Assembly (NCBI GenBank): GCA_021828225.1
Contig: JAKASH010000042.1
Coordinates: forward strand, 1 to 11,710
DNA from: Acidobacteriota bacterium
GTDB taxonomy: Bacteria; Acidobacteriota; Terriglobia; UBA7540
Direction of reading: 5' to 3'
DNA: 11,710 bases
Part shown: in pieces, positions 1 to 6,955 of the stretch
How positions within the stretch are numbered: the first letter of the stretch is position 1
Layout of the letters: each line of letters opens with the position of its first letter
Made by a program: the position numbers and the translations under genes
The notes under the pieces: generated by a model
What the model saw: only the letters and a program-made list of their open reading frames with translations
What the model was told of the DNA's origin: nothing
The model's database searches: none

Positions 1-196
1 ATGCAACTCCACGAACACGATCGAACTGCGTCAGGCCATCGAGGCGTTCATCACGGCCTATGCCCAAAATGCCAAGCCGTTCAAATGGCGGAAGCGCGAG
101 GTAAGGGGCTCGCAGCTTCGCAATACTATCGTTAACTTACGCAACTCGGCAGTAGAACTAGACCCTTGTATCCAGTTGGGCCTTTTCGACTTATGA
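1..196 (+). CDS. IS630-type transposase, C-terminal fragment (5' end outside window)
   Basis: An open frame enters from the left edge (codons in phase from base 2) and ends at TGA 194-196, giving about 64 residues. It contains IEAFITAYAQNAKPFKWRKR followed by a segment ending QLRNTIVNL. An 'IEAFI..Y...AKPF.W.K' block is typical of the extreme C-terminus of IS630/Tc1-mariner DDE transposases, just after the last catalytic acidic residue, which would lie outside the window. It is the only mobile-element signal here and runs convergently towards the kdp locus. Whether the element is intact cannot be seen, and I did not identify its terminal inverted repeat in 197-347. The family call rests on one short conserved block, so it is moderate. 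Confidence 0.6.
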   Translation, partial: CNSTNTIELRQAIEAFITAYAQNAKPFKWRKREVRGSQLRNTIVNLRNSAVELDPCIQLGLFDL

Positions 197-347
197 TGGG
201 ACAGCACTGAGGCAAAAGACGAGTTCGGGCAGATGCTTGTTTCCATTGTTCGCCCGATTTTGCTGTCCGGGCCAGGTCAAAGCTGTTGTGCCTCATGTTC
301 GGGGTGTTGACTGAGGTTACGGTAAAGGATGAATTCACGCTCTTCAG

Positions 348-1484
348 TCAGCCGCGATGGCGTTCGTCAACGATGGTCACTTGCATATCGCGAGCCAGCC
401 AAACTATTTGCTGGACAAGGTTCCGACCGAACAACACCGGCCAGGCGCTCTGGCGGGGGCGAAGGAGGAATATCTGCGTGACGCCATGCCGGCGCGCAAA
501 TTGCACGAGTGCCTGGGCAACATTTTCCCCCTGCAACACCCGCGTTTCAATCTGAAGGTTGCGAGCAAAATTCAGATGTTTCTCAACCGCCTGGCTCTCT
601 GGCGCCGGTAGGGAATCGAGGTCGGAAACGGTGTGAACGAAAACTGCAAAGCACTCCGCGTTTAAGAAATCGGATACGCGCCTGCCGCGCCGGATCAGGG
701 CCGCAGTCGAGGGATCGGCCGTAATATGGATCAAAAGGCGGTCGGTCGATTCTGCCTTTCGGAATGGAAGACCTGCGAGGCTTCGTTCGGATTGCGAGTG
801 AGAAATCGAGATCTTTTCTTGCGGTTCCTGGCGGATATCCACTTCGTGTGCCGCTTGACGCAACGCCAGCTCGCGTAAGGCTACAAGCGTTGGCTCCTTG
901 AAAAAATTCTCCATCGCCCGCCGTGCTTTTTCTTCCGGGTAGACGACTCCGCGTTTCAGGCGGTTGAGCAGTGCCTGGGGCGGCAAATCCACCATAACGA
1001 CTTCGTCGGCCTGCTTAACCACCCAGTCGGGTATGGTTTCCTTCACGCGCACGCCCGTGAACTGCCAGACGGTGTCGTTGAGGCTCTCCAAATGCTGCAC
1101 GTTCATGTTGGTCAGCACGTCGATGCCAGCGCCCAAAAGCGCGTGAACATCCTCCCATCTCTTCGCCCTTTCTGACCCGGGGACGTTGGTATGTGCGAAT
1201 TCATCCACCACGCAAACCTGCGGATGACGGCGCATAATGGCTTCGGTATCCATTTCCTCGAACTCGCTTCCGCGGTAGAGCAGCTTACGGCGCGGAACGA
1301 TTTCAAGCCCTTTGGTCTTTTCAATGGTGTCTTTGCGGCCATGCGATTCGAAATAACCGATGACAACATCAATCCCCTGCTGCTTCAGCTTGTGTGCTTC
1401 ATCAAGCATGCGATAGGTTTTCCCCACACCCGCTGCATATCCGAGGAGGAGTTTTAAGTGACCTCGATGGCCGATTCCTGGCAT
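348..1484 (-). CDS. Stand-alone KdpD N-terminal sensor protein (KdpD domain + Usp domain), canonical copy
   Basis: A 378-residue protein matching only the cytoplasmic input half of KdpD. It has no transmembrane segment and no histidine-kinase domains. Residues 8-215 form the KdpD domain: a KdpD-style Walker A loop GYAAGVGKT (15-23), the Walker B region CVVDEFAHTN (91-100) with D94-E95, the block KRWEDV (108-113), NVQHLESLND (128-137), and the ALRELALR block near 202-209. Residues about 247-374 look like the Usp-type fold that follows in full KdpD. In KdpD this half binds ATP and tunes kinase and phosphatase activity. The ATG is preceded by AGAGGA with a 6-nt spacer, and this site overlaps the stop of the preceding kdpD-like gene (10-bp gap), so the two are probably translated together. 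It is the last kdp gene of the cluster. Stand-alone proteins of this kind are known as short KdpD in some cyanobacteria, so a trans-acting input subunit for the kinase at 10243-11691 is plausible but inferred. Confidence 0.9.
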   Translation of the reverse strand: MPGIGHRGHLKLLLGYAAGVGKTYRMLDEAHKLKQQGIDVVIGYFESHGRKDTIEKTKGLEIVPRRKLLYRGSEFEEMDTEAIMRRHPQVCVVDEFAHTNVPGSERAKRWEDVHALLGAGIDVLTNMNVQHLESLNDTVWQFTGVRVKETIPDWVVKQADEVVMVDLPPQALLNRLKRGVVYPEEKARRAMENFFKEPTLVALRELALRQAAHEVDIRQEPQEKISISHSQSERSLAGLPFRKAESTDRLLIHITADPSTAALIRRGRRVSDFLNAECFAVFVHTVSDLDSLPAPESQAVEKHLNFARNLQIETRVLQGENVAQALVQFARRHGVTQIFLLRPRQSAWPVLFGRNLVQQIVWLARDMQVTIVDERHRG

Positions 1485-1494
1485 ACAAGATCCT

Positions 1495-2619
1495 CTATTG
1501 TGGGAACACTCGAATGTCGATTCCTTCGGCAGACTTAATCAATCGGTCGACGCCACCACCGAAAAGGCGTTCCAGCCAGCTCTCTTTCCTGCTGTGCTGG
1601 ATGAAAATTTGCGTAATACGGCGATCACTCGCGAATTGGAGAACTGCGTCAGTCCATTCTTGCTCACCGAGTACCTCGACCTGCGCCCCAAGTGTTCGTC
1701 CATACCGCAGGTTATCTTCCAGCACAGCCTCGTCTTTGGGAGAGCACCGCTGGCGAACATGGACGACATAGAGTTCACCGTGAAAGCGATCGGCATTGCG
1801 GCGGCCGCTTTCGATCATCCCCCGCGCGTTAATTCCGGTCTTGACGCATACCAGAATGCGCTCCTGTGTTCCCCAGAGTTGCTCGATTCCGTGATGCTGT
1901 AAGTAGGTTTCTAATTGGTGGTCGACGATGTCAGCAGTGAGCAACAATGCCATTTCCCGCAATTGAGCAAGCCTTTGCTGCCGGATGAGCGCAAGGTCGC
2001 ACTCGTCATAGCCTGTTGGTCCGGGAATTTTCCCCTCGCGCTGCATGGCCATTTCCGGGGGGGCGTCTACAACTTCGATTTCATTAGCGGACCTCAAGAA
2101 CTTGAGTGGTACAACTTCGGTAACGTTCTTTCCGGTGATTTTCGCCACCTTTGCTTGGTACTCGTCGATGTATTGCAGATTGAGGGAGGTAAGTATGGTG
2201 ATTCCTGAGTCCAGCAACTCATCAACATCCTCCCATCGCTTGCTATGACGGCTTGACGGGGGGTTGTCGTAAGCAAGCCCGTCAACAACACAGACCTGTG
2301 GGTGCCGCCGCAGGATCGCGCTAACATCTATCACCTGGATTCCGTCGACGGATCTCAGAGGAATTACTTCCATCCTCCGCAGCAGATTTTGCACATCAGG
2401 GGAGACCACGGGCTGGATTGCACCAATGACGACATCTTCCCCTCGCTCTCTTCGGCGCCGCGCCTCGTCGAGCATGCGTGCAGACTTGCCAACTCCGGAC
2501 GCATAGCCCAGGAACACTTTGAGCAGGCCACGATGCTGAGACTCCTCATCGGCTTGCAACTGGCGTAGGAGTTGTTCAGGAGCGGGACGAGGCGGAGTGG
2601 TTTCGGGCATAGGAAACAT
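1495..2619 (-). CDS. Divergent stand-alone KdpD N-terminal-like protein (second copy)
   Basis: A 374-residue paralogue of the adjacent gene with the same layout: an extra N-terminal tail (1-30), a KdpD-like P-loop domain (31-235) and a Usp-like domain (about 253-372), with no membrane or kinase domains. Walker A, GYASGVGKS (38-46), is intact. The Walker B region reads CVVDGLAYDN (110-119), so the acidic residue after D113 is G114 and the His of the DE.AH motif is Tyr. The NVQHLES block of its sister is NLQYIDE (147-153). It may still bind nucleotide but probably differs in hydrolysis or signalling. The start is uncertain: neither ATG (2619 or 2610) has a good ribosome site; the nearest purine run, AAGGATAG, is about 14 nt upstream of the first ATG. 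The gene follows the porin after 242 bp and runs into the sister gene with a 10-bp gap. Confidence 0.85.
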   Translation of the reverse strand: MFPMPETTPPRPAPEQLLRQLQADEESQHRGLLKVFLGYASGVGKSARMLDEARRRRERGEDVVIGAIQPVVSPDVQNLLRRMEVIPLRSVDGIQVIDVSAILRRHPQVCVVDGLAYDNPPSSRHSKRWEDVDELLDSGITILTSLNLQYIDEYQAKVAKITGKNVTEVVPLKFLRSANEIEVVDAPPEMAMQREGKIPGPTGYDECDLALIRQQRLAQLREMALLLTADIVDHQLETYLQHHGIEQLWGTQERILVCVKTGINARGMIESGRRNADRFHGELYVVHVRQRCSPKDEAVLEDNLRYGRTLGAQVEVLGEQEWTDAVLQFASDRRITQIFIQHSRKESWLERLFGGGVDRLIKSAEGIDIRVFPQ

Positions 2620-2659
2620 TAGTCTACTACTACTTCTATCCTTATTATTGCGGAGAATG

Positions 2660-2671
2660 TCCTAAATAGGA
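2660..2671. repeat. 12-bp palindrome TCCTAAATAGGA
   Basis: Perfect inverted repeat TCCTA-AA-TAGGA, 40 bp upstream of the first ATG of the divergent kdpD-like gene. Its size and location would suit a small operator or part of a promoter region for the two kdpD-like genes. No convincing -35/-10 pair stands out nearby; AATAAT follows on the minus strand but has a poor -35 partner. The function is a guess and chance occurrence is possible. Confidence 0.3.
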
Positions 2672-2748
2672 AGTATGGTTCGATTCCGGTGGAAACCATG
2701 AATGTTCTTGCGCAAGGCTGCTCAATTGCCAGCATACTTCGCTTGTGT

Positions 2749-2767
2749 CCAGGCGGGGAGGGCCTGG
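2749..2767 (-). terminator. Perfect 6-bp hairpin in the porin to kdpD-like gap (possible terminator or attenuator)
   Basis: CCAGGC, a 7-nt loop, then GCCTGG. It lies about 95 nt downstream of the porin stop on the minus strand. No T-run follows, so it is not a textbook intrinsic terminator. It is adjacent to a second, longer hairpin (2789-2818), which together make the gap strongly structured. Confidence 0.2.
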
Positions 2768-2788
2768 GAAGCGCGCGCGCAGTGTCCT

Positions 2789-2818
2789 GGCGGAAGGGCA
2801 CGCCTGCACCTTCCAGCC
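2789..2818 (-). terminator. 12-bp imperfect hairpin just downstream of the porin gene
   Basis: Left arm GGCGGAAGGGCA (2789-2800), loop CGCC, right arm TGC-A-CCTTCC-A-GCC (2805-2818) with two bulged A residues. It starts 43 nt past the porin stop. The stem is GC-rich and long enough to stop or slow transcription or to protect the porin mRNA 3' end, but there is no U tract. A (GC)5 run (2771-2780) separates it from the hairpin at 2749-2767. Confidence 0.3.
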
Positions 2819-2861
2819 GCCCAACCGCGAGTTGCGCCACTCATGCCTGCGGCCGTCAAGC

Positions 2862-4025
2862 TCAGAGCATAAAACCGCCTTCCACCAGGCCACGGGTCTG
2901 GGTCGAGTTCAAACCGCGCGGACCGAACCCGTCGCCCAGCGTCAGGTTTCGGGCTTGAACCAGAGAGAATTCTCCGCGGACGAAAAATCCGTGGTCGATG
3001 AAGGTAGGGGTCAGTGTGACCGACCAGGCCGAGCTGCCCGGGCCATAGAGCAGATTAACTCCGTTCTCGGCCACGTTCCCCGTGCTTGAGATATATTCGC
3101 CGCGTCCGGCAATCGAGACGTGGCGCGTGAACTTGTAAGTCGCCAGCAGCGCCCCTCCGCGCGTCGCCGCTCCGTGCAGGATGCCGATCTTCTGGTTGGT
3201 GGGCACGTCGGTGTATTGAAAGTAAGGCTGGACGATCCAGCTTCCCTTCGTGTACGTGTATACGAGGGCGTACATGCTGCCGTTGTTTTGCACAGGCGTC
3301 GCCGGAGTTCGAAAGGACGTCTGCCCAAGATTTCCCATTGCCGAGAATGCCAGACTATTGGGCCCGTTGGAATAGGTCAAGGAGCCGCTCAGCCATGAGT
3401 AACGGTTGGAATAGAAACCGTCGTTCCAGCTTAGTGAGGCGGTGAACTTGCCCAAGGTTTGATTTATCTGGATTCCACGATTAACGGCGTTTTCCTGGCC
3501 CCACAACAGTCCGCGCTCGATGTTCATATTTTCGAAGTCGAACGTGGACTCAGCGCCCATCAGCGTGGGTAGCTTGCCGATTAGAATGGAGAGATTCTTC
3601 CTTGGGGCGAGCTGCAAATAGCCCACCGGAAGCGCGTCGTAGAAGTTGCTCACCGTGTCTGCAGTGGAAAGGAAAGGGACGCCCAAGGCCGGCAAATTAT
3701 AGGCGCCCGCCTGCAGATAGAACTGCCACCAGCCGGTGGTCTTCTGAATAATGATTTGACCGTTGCTCAGATCCCCTTGTGTGGGCTCGTCGCCGGAGAC
3801 CCTGTTGCTCTGCGCCAAGCCCATGCCACTGAGGATTCCCAGCGCGTCCAGCTTCCCCAAAGGGCCGGCGTTGAACGTCAGGGGCGTTCCCCACTGCAGC
3901 GCCCCTGCCATGGCAGGGCCGACCTGTGCCCTTGCCAGCCGCAAGCACGGCGGGAACAGGCAGACCGTTGACAGAAGCAGAATGAACTTCAAAGCGGCTC
4001 GGCGCCCCGAAGCAATGCTGATCAT
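2862..4025 (-). CDS. Outer-membrane beta-barrel porin within the kdp locus
   Basis: A 387-residue protein when started at the ATG at 4025. A longer in-frame start at 4199 exists, but the inner start has AAGGAG with a 9-nt spacer and is followed at once by a signal peptide: positive residues R8, R9 and K13, a hydrophobic core 14-25, and a likely cleavage after ARA at 33. The mature part has alternating amphipathic strands rich in aromatic, Gly, Ser and Asn residues, for example WWQFYLQAGAY, WGQENAVNRGIQINQ and WIVQPYFQYTD. That is the look of a general or OmpL-like (bbp2-type) porin barrel. It would sit in the outer membrane and pass small solutes. Its position between kdpC and the kdpD-like pair suggests co-function with K+ uptake (inference). 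The exact Pfam family is not certain from reading alone. Confidence 0.75.
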   Translation of the reverse strand: MISIASGRRAALKFILLLSTVCLFPPCLRLARAQVGPAMAGALQWGTPLTFNAGPLGKLDALGILSGMGLAQSNRVSGDEPTQGDLSNGQIIIQKTTGWWQFYLQAGAYNLPALGVPFLSTADTVSNFYDALPVGYLQLAPRKNLSILIGKLPTLMGAESTFDFENMNIERGLLWGQENAVNRGIQINQTLGKFTASLSWNDGFYSNRYSWLSGSLTYSNGPNSLAFSAMGNLGQTSFRTPATPVQNNGSMYALVYTYTKGSWIVQPYFQYTDVPTNQKIGILHGAATRGGALLATYKFTRHVSIAGRGEYISSTGNVAENGVNLLYGPGSSAWSVTLTPTFIDHGFFVRGEFSLVQARNLTLGDGFGPRGLNSTQTRGLVEGGFML

Positions 4026-4034
4026 TATTTTGTT

Positions 4035-4040
4035 CTCCTT
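4035..4040 (-). promoter_or_regulatory. Ribosome binding site fixing the porin start
   Basis: AAGGAG on the minus strand, 9 nt before the ATG at 4025. It favours this start over the upstream in-frame ATG at 4199, which would place 58 poorly conserved-looking residues ahead of the signal peptide. Confidence 0.7.
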
Positions 4041-4087
4041 CCGGTCGTCCAAGTGGACAACTATTGCCCTTTTTCGCGCGCTCTGCC

Positions 4088-4106
4088 CGCTAGCCTTCGG
4101 CGAGCG
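4088..4106 (-). terminator. Hairpin in the kdpC to porin gap
   Basis: CGCT-A-GCC, loop TTC, GGC-G-AGCG: seven pairs around one A-G mismatch. It lies about 60 bp before the porin start, so it could be a 5' leader structure of the porin mRNA rather than a terminator. No T tract directly follows on the minus strand. Confidence 0.18.
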
Positions 4107-4126
4107 ACACGTGTAGTGATCAGGCC

Positions 4127-4147
4127 CGCCGGCTGCAAGGTCCGGCG
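4127..4147 (-). terminator. Perfect GC hairpin downstream of kdpC
   Basis: CGCCGG, a 9-nt loop, CCGGCG, about 100 nt past the kdpC stop in the 222-bp gap before the porin. There is no U tract. It may weaken read-through from the pump genes, but support is only structural. Confidence 0.2.
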
Positions 4148-4247
4148 CGCAGGCCCCAAGTTTTCGAAGGCAAGGAGAGAGGCTGGGAAGGGAACTCACC
4201 TGACTTGTACAAGCTCCCCCGCCGTGGCGCCTCTTCGGGCCTTCGGA

Positions 4248-4829
4248 CTACTTTTGCGGAAACTTCTGGTCGAGGGCGAGGTTGAGTTCAAGCACGTTCA
4301 CGCGTGGTTCTCCCAAGAAGCCCAATTCGTCCCCCCTCGTGTGCTGCGCAATGAGCTGTTGCAGTTCTTTCATCGGGATGCCTCGCGCCATAGCCACCCG
4401 GGCGGCCTGAGCTTCTGCTGAGGCGGGGCTGATGTCAGGGTCTAGTCCGCTGGCCGAGGCCGTCACAAGATCGGCCGGGATGGGACCTTTATAATCGGGG
4501 TTTGCTTTGCGGAACTCAGCGATTGAAGCCCTAACGCGGTCAATGAGCTCTTGATTGGTGGGCCCATAGTTGGAGCCGCCGGACTCTGTGGCATTATAGC
4601 CGTTCTTGCCTGCCGCCGAGGGCCGCGGGTGAAAATATCCTGGCTCCGAGAAGTTCTGACCGATGAGCGAAGAACCCACGATGTGCCCGTCAAATGAGAT
4701 GAGGCTGCCATCAGCCTTGGCGGGGAAGAGCAACTGGCAAAGTCCTGTGACCAGACCTGGGTAGACCAGGCCCGTAAGCACAGTCATCAAGAGAACCACA
4801 CGGAATGCGGTTGACATTTGTTTCCACAC
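4248..4829 (-). CDS. kdpC: Potassium-transporting ATPase KdpC subunit
   Basis: 193 residues, normal length for KdpC. KdpC is the single-span inner-membrane subunit that holds the KdpFABC pump together and helps ATP binding by KdpB. One N-terminal membrane segment (about 9-35) is followed by the periplasmic domain. Family blocks are clear: GSSLIGQNFSEPGYFHPRPS, then ESGGSNYGPTN, then DLVTASASGLDPDISP, then GEPRVNVLELN near the C-terminus. The start is GTG at 4829: AAGGAG lies 6 nt upstream and overlaps the kdpB TAA, so translation is coupled to kdpB (10-bp gap). An ATG four codons later is too far from that site. Confidence 0.97.
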   Translation of the reverse strand: MWKQMSTAFRVVLLMTVLTGLVYPGLVTGLCQLLFPAKADGSLISFDGHIVGSSLIGQNFSEPGYFHPRPSAAGKNGYNATESGGSNYGPTNQELIDRVRASIAEFRKANPDYKGPIPADLVTASASGLDPDISPASAEAQAARVAMARGIPMKELQQLIAQHTRGDELGFLGEPRVNVLELNLALDQKFPQK

Positions 4830-4835
4830 TGTAAT

Positions 4836-4841
4836 CTCCTT
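4836..4841 (-). promoter_or_regulatory. Ribosome binding site fixing the kdpC GTG start
   Basis: AAGGAG with a 6-nt spacer to GTG at 4829. It overlaps the kdpB stop codon. The alternative ATG at 4817 would have an 18-nt spacer. Confidence 0.75.
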
Positions 4842-6951
4842 AAACCAGCCTCAGCCAGATGAGAAGATGGTCGATCATCCAGATGCCGGGGAATGGCGCC
4901 AGAATTCCACCCAGACCATAAATCAGGAGGTTCCGCTTCAGGAGACTCGCCGCTCCTTGTGGCCGGTACTTGACTCCACGAAGCGCCAGAGGAACAAGCG
5001 CAATGATGATCAGCGCATTGAAAATAACCGCAGCCAGCACGGCGCTCTGCGGCGACTGTAAATGCATAATGTTCAGACGCTCGAGGGCCGGATAAGTGCT
5101 TGCGAACATGGCTGGAATGATGGCGAAATATTTGGCGACATCATTGGCAATCGAAAACGTCGTGAGTGCGCCACGCGTGATCAGGAGTTGCTTGCCGATA
5201 GCCACCACTTCAATCAGCTTGGTGGGATTGCTATCCAGGTCCACCATGTTGCCGGCTTCTTTGGCGGCGGAAGTCCCGGTATTCATGGCCAGGCCGACGT
5301 CGGCCTGGGCGAGCGCCGGCGCGTCATTCGTGCCGTCACCGGTCATGGCAATCAAACGGCCGGCGGCTTGCTCCTTCCGGATGTAATCGAGTTTGTCCTT
5401 GGGCGTGGCCTGCGCCAGAAAATCATCCACTCCGGCCTCAGAGGCAATCGCCGCGGCTGTCAAAGGGTTGTCGCCGGTGATCATCACGGACCGGATTCCC
5501 ATGGCGCGAAGGTCGCCGATTCGTTCTTTCATCCCGCCCTTAACAATGTCTTTCAGGTGCACGACGCCCAGAACTCGCTGGCCATCAGTGACGGCCAGGG
5601 GCGTGCCGCCAGTACGGGAAATACGATCGGACATCTCTGTCAGGGCAGGCGGAACCTTCCCACCCTGTTCTTTGACGAAGTTCTCGATGGCATCCGTGGC
5701 GCCTTTCCGGATCCGGCGTCCATCAAGGTCCACGCCGCTCATGCGGGTGTACGCGGAAAACGGAATGAATCTGGCGTTATGTTCGGACACTTCACGGCCG
5801 CGCAACTGAAACCGCTCCTTGGCCAGAATTACAATGGACCGTCCCTCGGGCGTCTCGTCAGCAAGGCTGGCCAGTTGAGCGGCATCGGCTAGTTCTAGCT
5901 CGTTAGCTCCATCACAGGGTAGAAACTCGACCGCCTGGCGATTACCGAGCGTGATGGTGCCGGTCTTGTCCAGCAGCAGGGTATTGACGTCGCCGGCGGC
6001 TTCCACAGCTTTGCCGCTCATGGCCAGAACGTTGTGTTGCATCACGCGGTCCATGCCGGCTATCCCGATGGCCGACAGGAGTCCGCCGATGGTGGTGGGA
6101 ATCAGACACACGAGCAGTGAAATGAGGACAGCCACCGAAGGAATACTGCCCCTTCCGGCAGAAGTGACTGTGTAAACCGCGAACGGTTGCAGCGTAACAA
6201 CCGCCAGGAGAAAGATAATGGTCAACCCTGCGATCAGGATGTTCAGCGCGATTTCGTTGGGTGTCTTCTGTCGTGCCGCCCCTTCGACCAGAGCAATCAT
6301 CCGATCCAGGAACGTTTCCCCGGGGTTGGAAGTGATATTGACCCTGATCTCGTCGGAAAGGACCTTCGTTCCACCTGTGACCGAACTGCGATCGCCGCCG
6401 GATTCGCGGATGACGGGCGCGCTTTCTCCCGTGATAACAGACTCGTCAACCGTGGCGATTCCTTCTATGACCTCACCGTCGCTGGGAATAAGATCACCGG
6501 CCACACAGATGACAATATCGCCTGCCCGCAACCTGGATGAGGGAACGCATTCGATCTTGCCAGACGAGGTGACCAGCTTGGCCATTGAATCCGTCCGGGT
6601 CTTACGCAATGTGTCAGCCTGGGCTTTCCCGCGCGCCTCGGCCATGGCTTCCGCAAAGTTTGCAAACAGGACAGTAAACCAGAGCCAGATCGCAATCTGC
6701 AGCGTGAAGGAAACATCGGGCGCGCCCACGATGGCCTCATGAATGAGTAGAAGGGTGGTCATGGTGGCGCCAACCTCAACGACGAACATGACCGGATTCC
6801 TGGCCAGGGATATCGGATTCAGTTTAACGATCGACTCTTTAAAGGCGCGCTTGAGAATCATTGGATCCCAAAGGGGCCGGGATCGTGCCAGCTTCTTGGG
6901 TAAAAGCGGACTTACTTCACTGGATAACGGTTCCATCAAGGAGTTTGGCAT
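4840..6951 (-). CDS. kdpB: Potassium-transporting P-type ATPase KdpB, ATP-hydrolysing subunit
   Basis: 703 residues, close to the usual KdpB length (about 680) with a slightly longer N-terminal tail. It hydrolyses ATP to drive K+ import through KdpA. Visible motifs are: actuator TGES at 174-177, whose Ser corresponds to the residue known to be phosphorylated in E. coli KdpB to shut the pump off; KdpB-type membrane motif [20 protein letters not shown] (282-301); phosphorylation site DKTGT with D328; P-domain TGDN (492-495); and hinge TGDGTNDAP (537-545). GGAG with an 8-nt spacer supports the ATG at 6951. Only 4 bp separate it from the kdpA stop and 10 bp from kdpC. All key residues are intact, so the pump should be active. 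Confidence 0.98.
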   Translation of the reverse strand: MPNSLMEPLSSEVSPLLPKKLARSRPLWDPMILKRAFKESIVKLNPISLARNPVMFVVEVGATMTTLLLIHEAIVGAPDVSFTLQIAIWLWFTVLFANFAEAMAEARGKAQADTLRKTRTDSMAKLVTSSGKIECVPSSRLRAGDIVICVAGDLIPSDGEVIEGIATVDESVITGESAPVIRESGGDRSSVTGGTKVLSDEIRVNITSNPGETFLDRMIALVEGAARQKTPNEIALNILIAGLTIIFLLAVVTLQPFAVYTVTSAGRGSIPSVAVLISLLVCLIPTTIGGLLSAIGIAGMDRVMQHNVLAMSGKAVEAAGDVNTLLLDKTGTITLGNRQAVEFLPCDGANELELADAAQLASLADETPEGRSIVILAKERFQLRGREVSEHNARFIPFSAYTRMSGVDLDGRRIRKGATDAIENFVKEQGGKVPPALTEMSDRISRTGGTPLAVTDGQRVLGVVHLKDIVKGGMKERIGDLRAMGIRSVMITGDNPLTAAAIASEAGVDDFLAQATPKDKLDYIRKEQAAGRLIAMTGDGTNDAPALAQADVGLAMNTGTSAAKEAGNMVDLDSNPTKLIEVVAIGKQLLITRGALTTFSIANDVAKYFAIIPAMFASTYPALERLNIMHLQSPQSAVLAAVIFNALIIIALVPLALRGVKYRPQGAASLLKRNLLIYGLGGILAPFPGIWMIDHLLIWLRLV

Positions 6952-6955
6952 TCTT

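Noticed and set aside
132..338. 68-residue minus-strand open frame next to the transposase end
   Set aside because: Overlaps the transposase tail antisense; no ribosome site, no domain and no hydrophobic pattern.
308..350. Inverted repeat TGACTGA (308-314) / TCAGTCA (344-350) at the end of the last kdpD-like gene
   Set aside because: The 29-nt loop and lack of a T tract make a terminator unlikely; seven bases can match by chance.
348..2619. c-di-AMP binding motif in the Usp domains of the kdpD-like proteins
   Set aside because: The S-x-S ... FTA-x-Y pattern described for Staphylococcus aureus KdpD is not preserved in either copy, so I make no such claim.
2677..2687. GGTTCGATTCC, which resembles a tRNA T-loop
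   Set aside because: The flanking bases do not form a 5-bp T stem, and no acceptor, D or anticodon arm can be built around it.
4107..4114. 8-bp palindrome ACACGTGT in the kdpC-porin gap
   Set aside because: Short and isolated, with no repeat partner or promoter context.
4026..4199. 58-residue N-terminal extension of the porin from the ATG at 4199
   Set aside because: It would bury the signal peptide, has no ribosome site comparable with that at 4035-4040, and its residues look like translated intergenic DNA.
5062..5892. 276-residue plus-strand open frame antisense to kdpB
   Set aside because: It lies fully inside kdpB, whose P-type ATPase motifs are intact; the antisense product is rich in His and Gly with no recognisable domain, typical of a shadow frame in GC-rich coding DNA.
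6218..6742. 174-residue plus-strand open frame antisense to kdpB
   Set aside because: Mirror of the conserved N-terminal half of kdpB; no domain or ribosome site.
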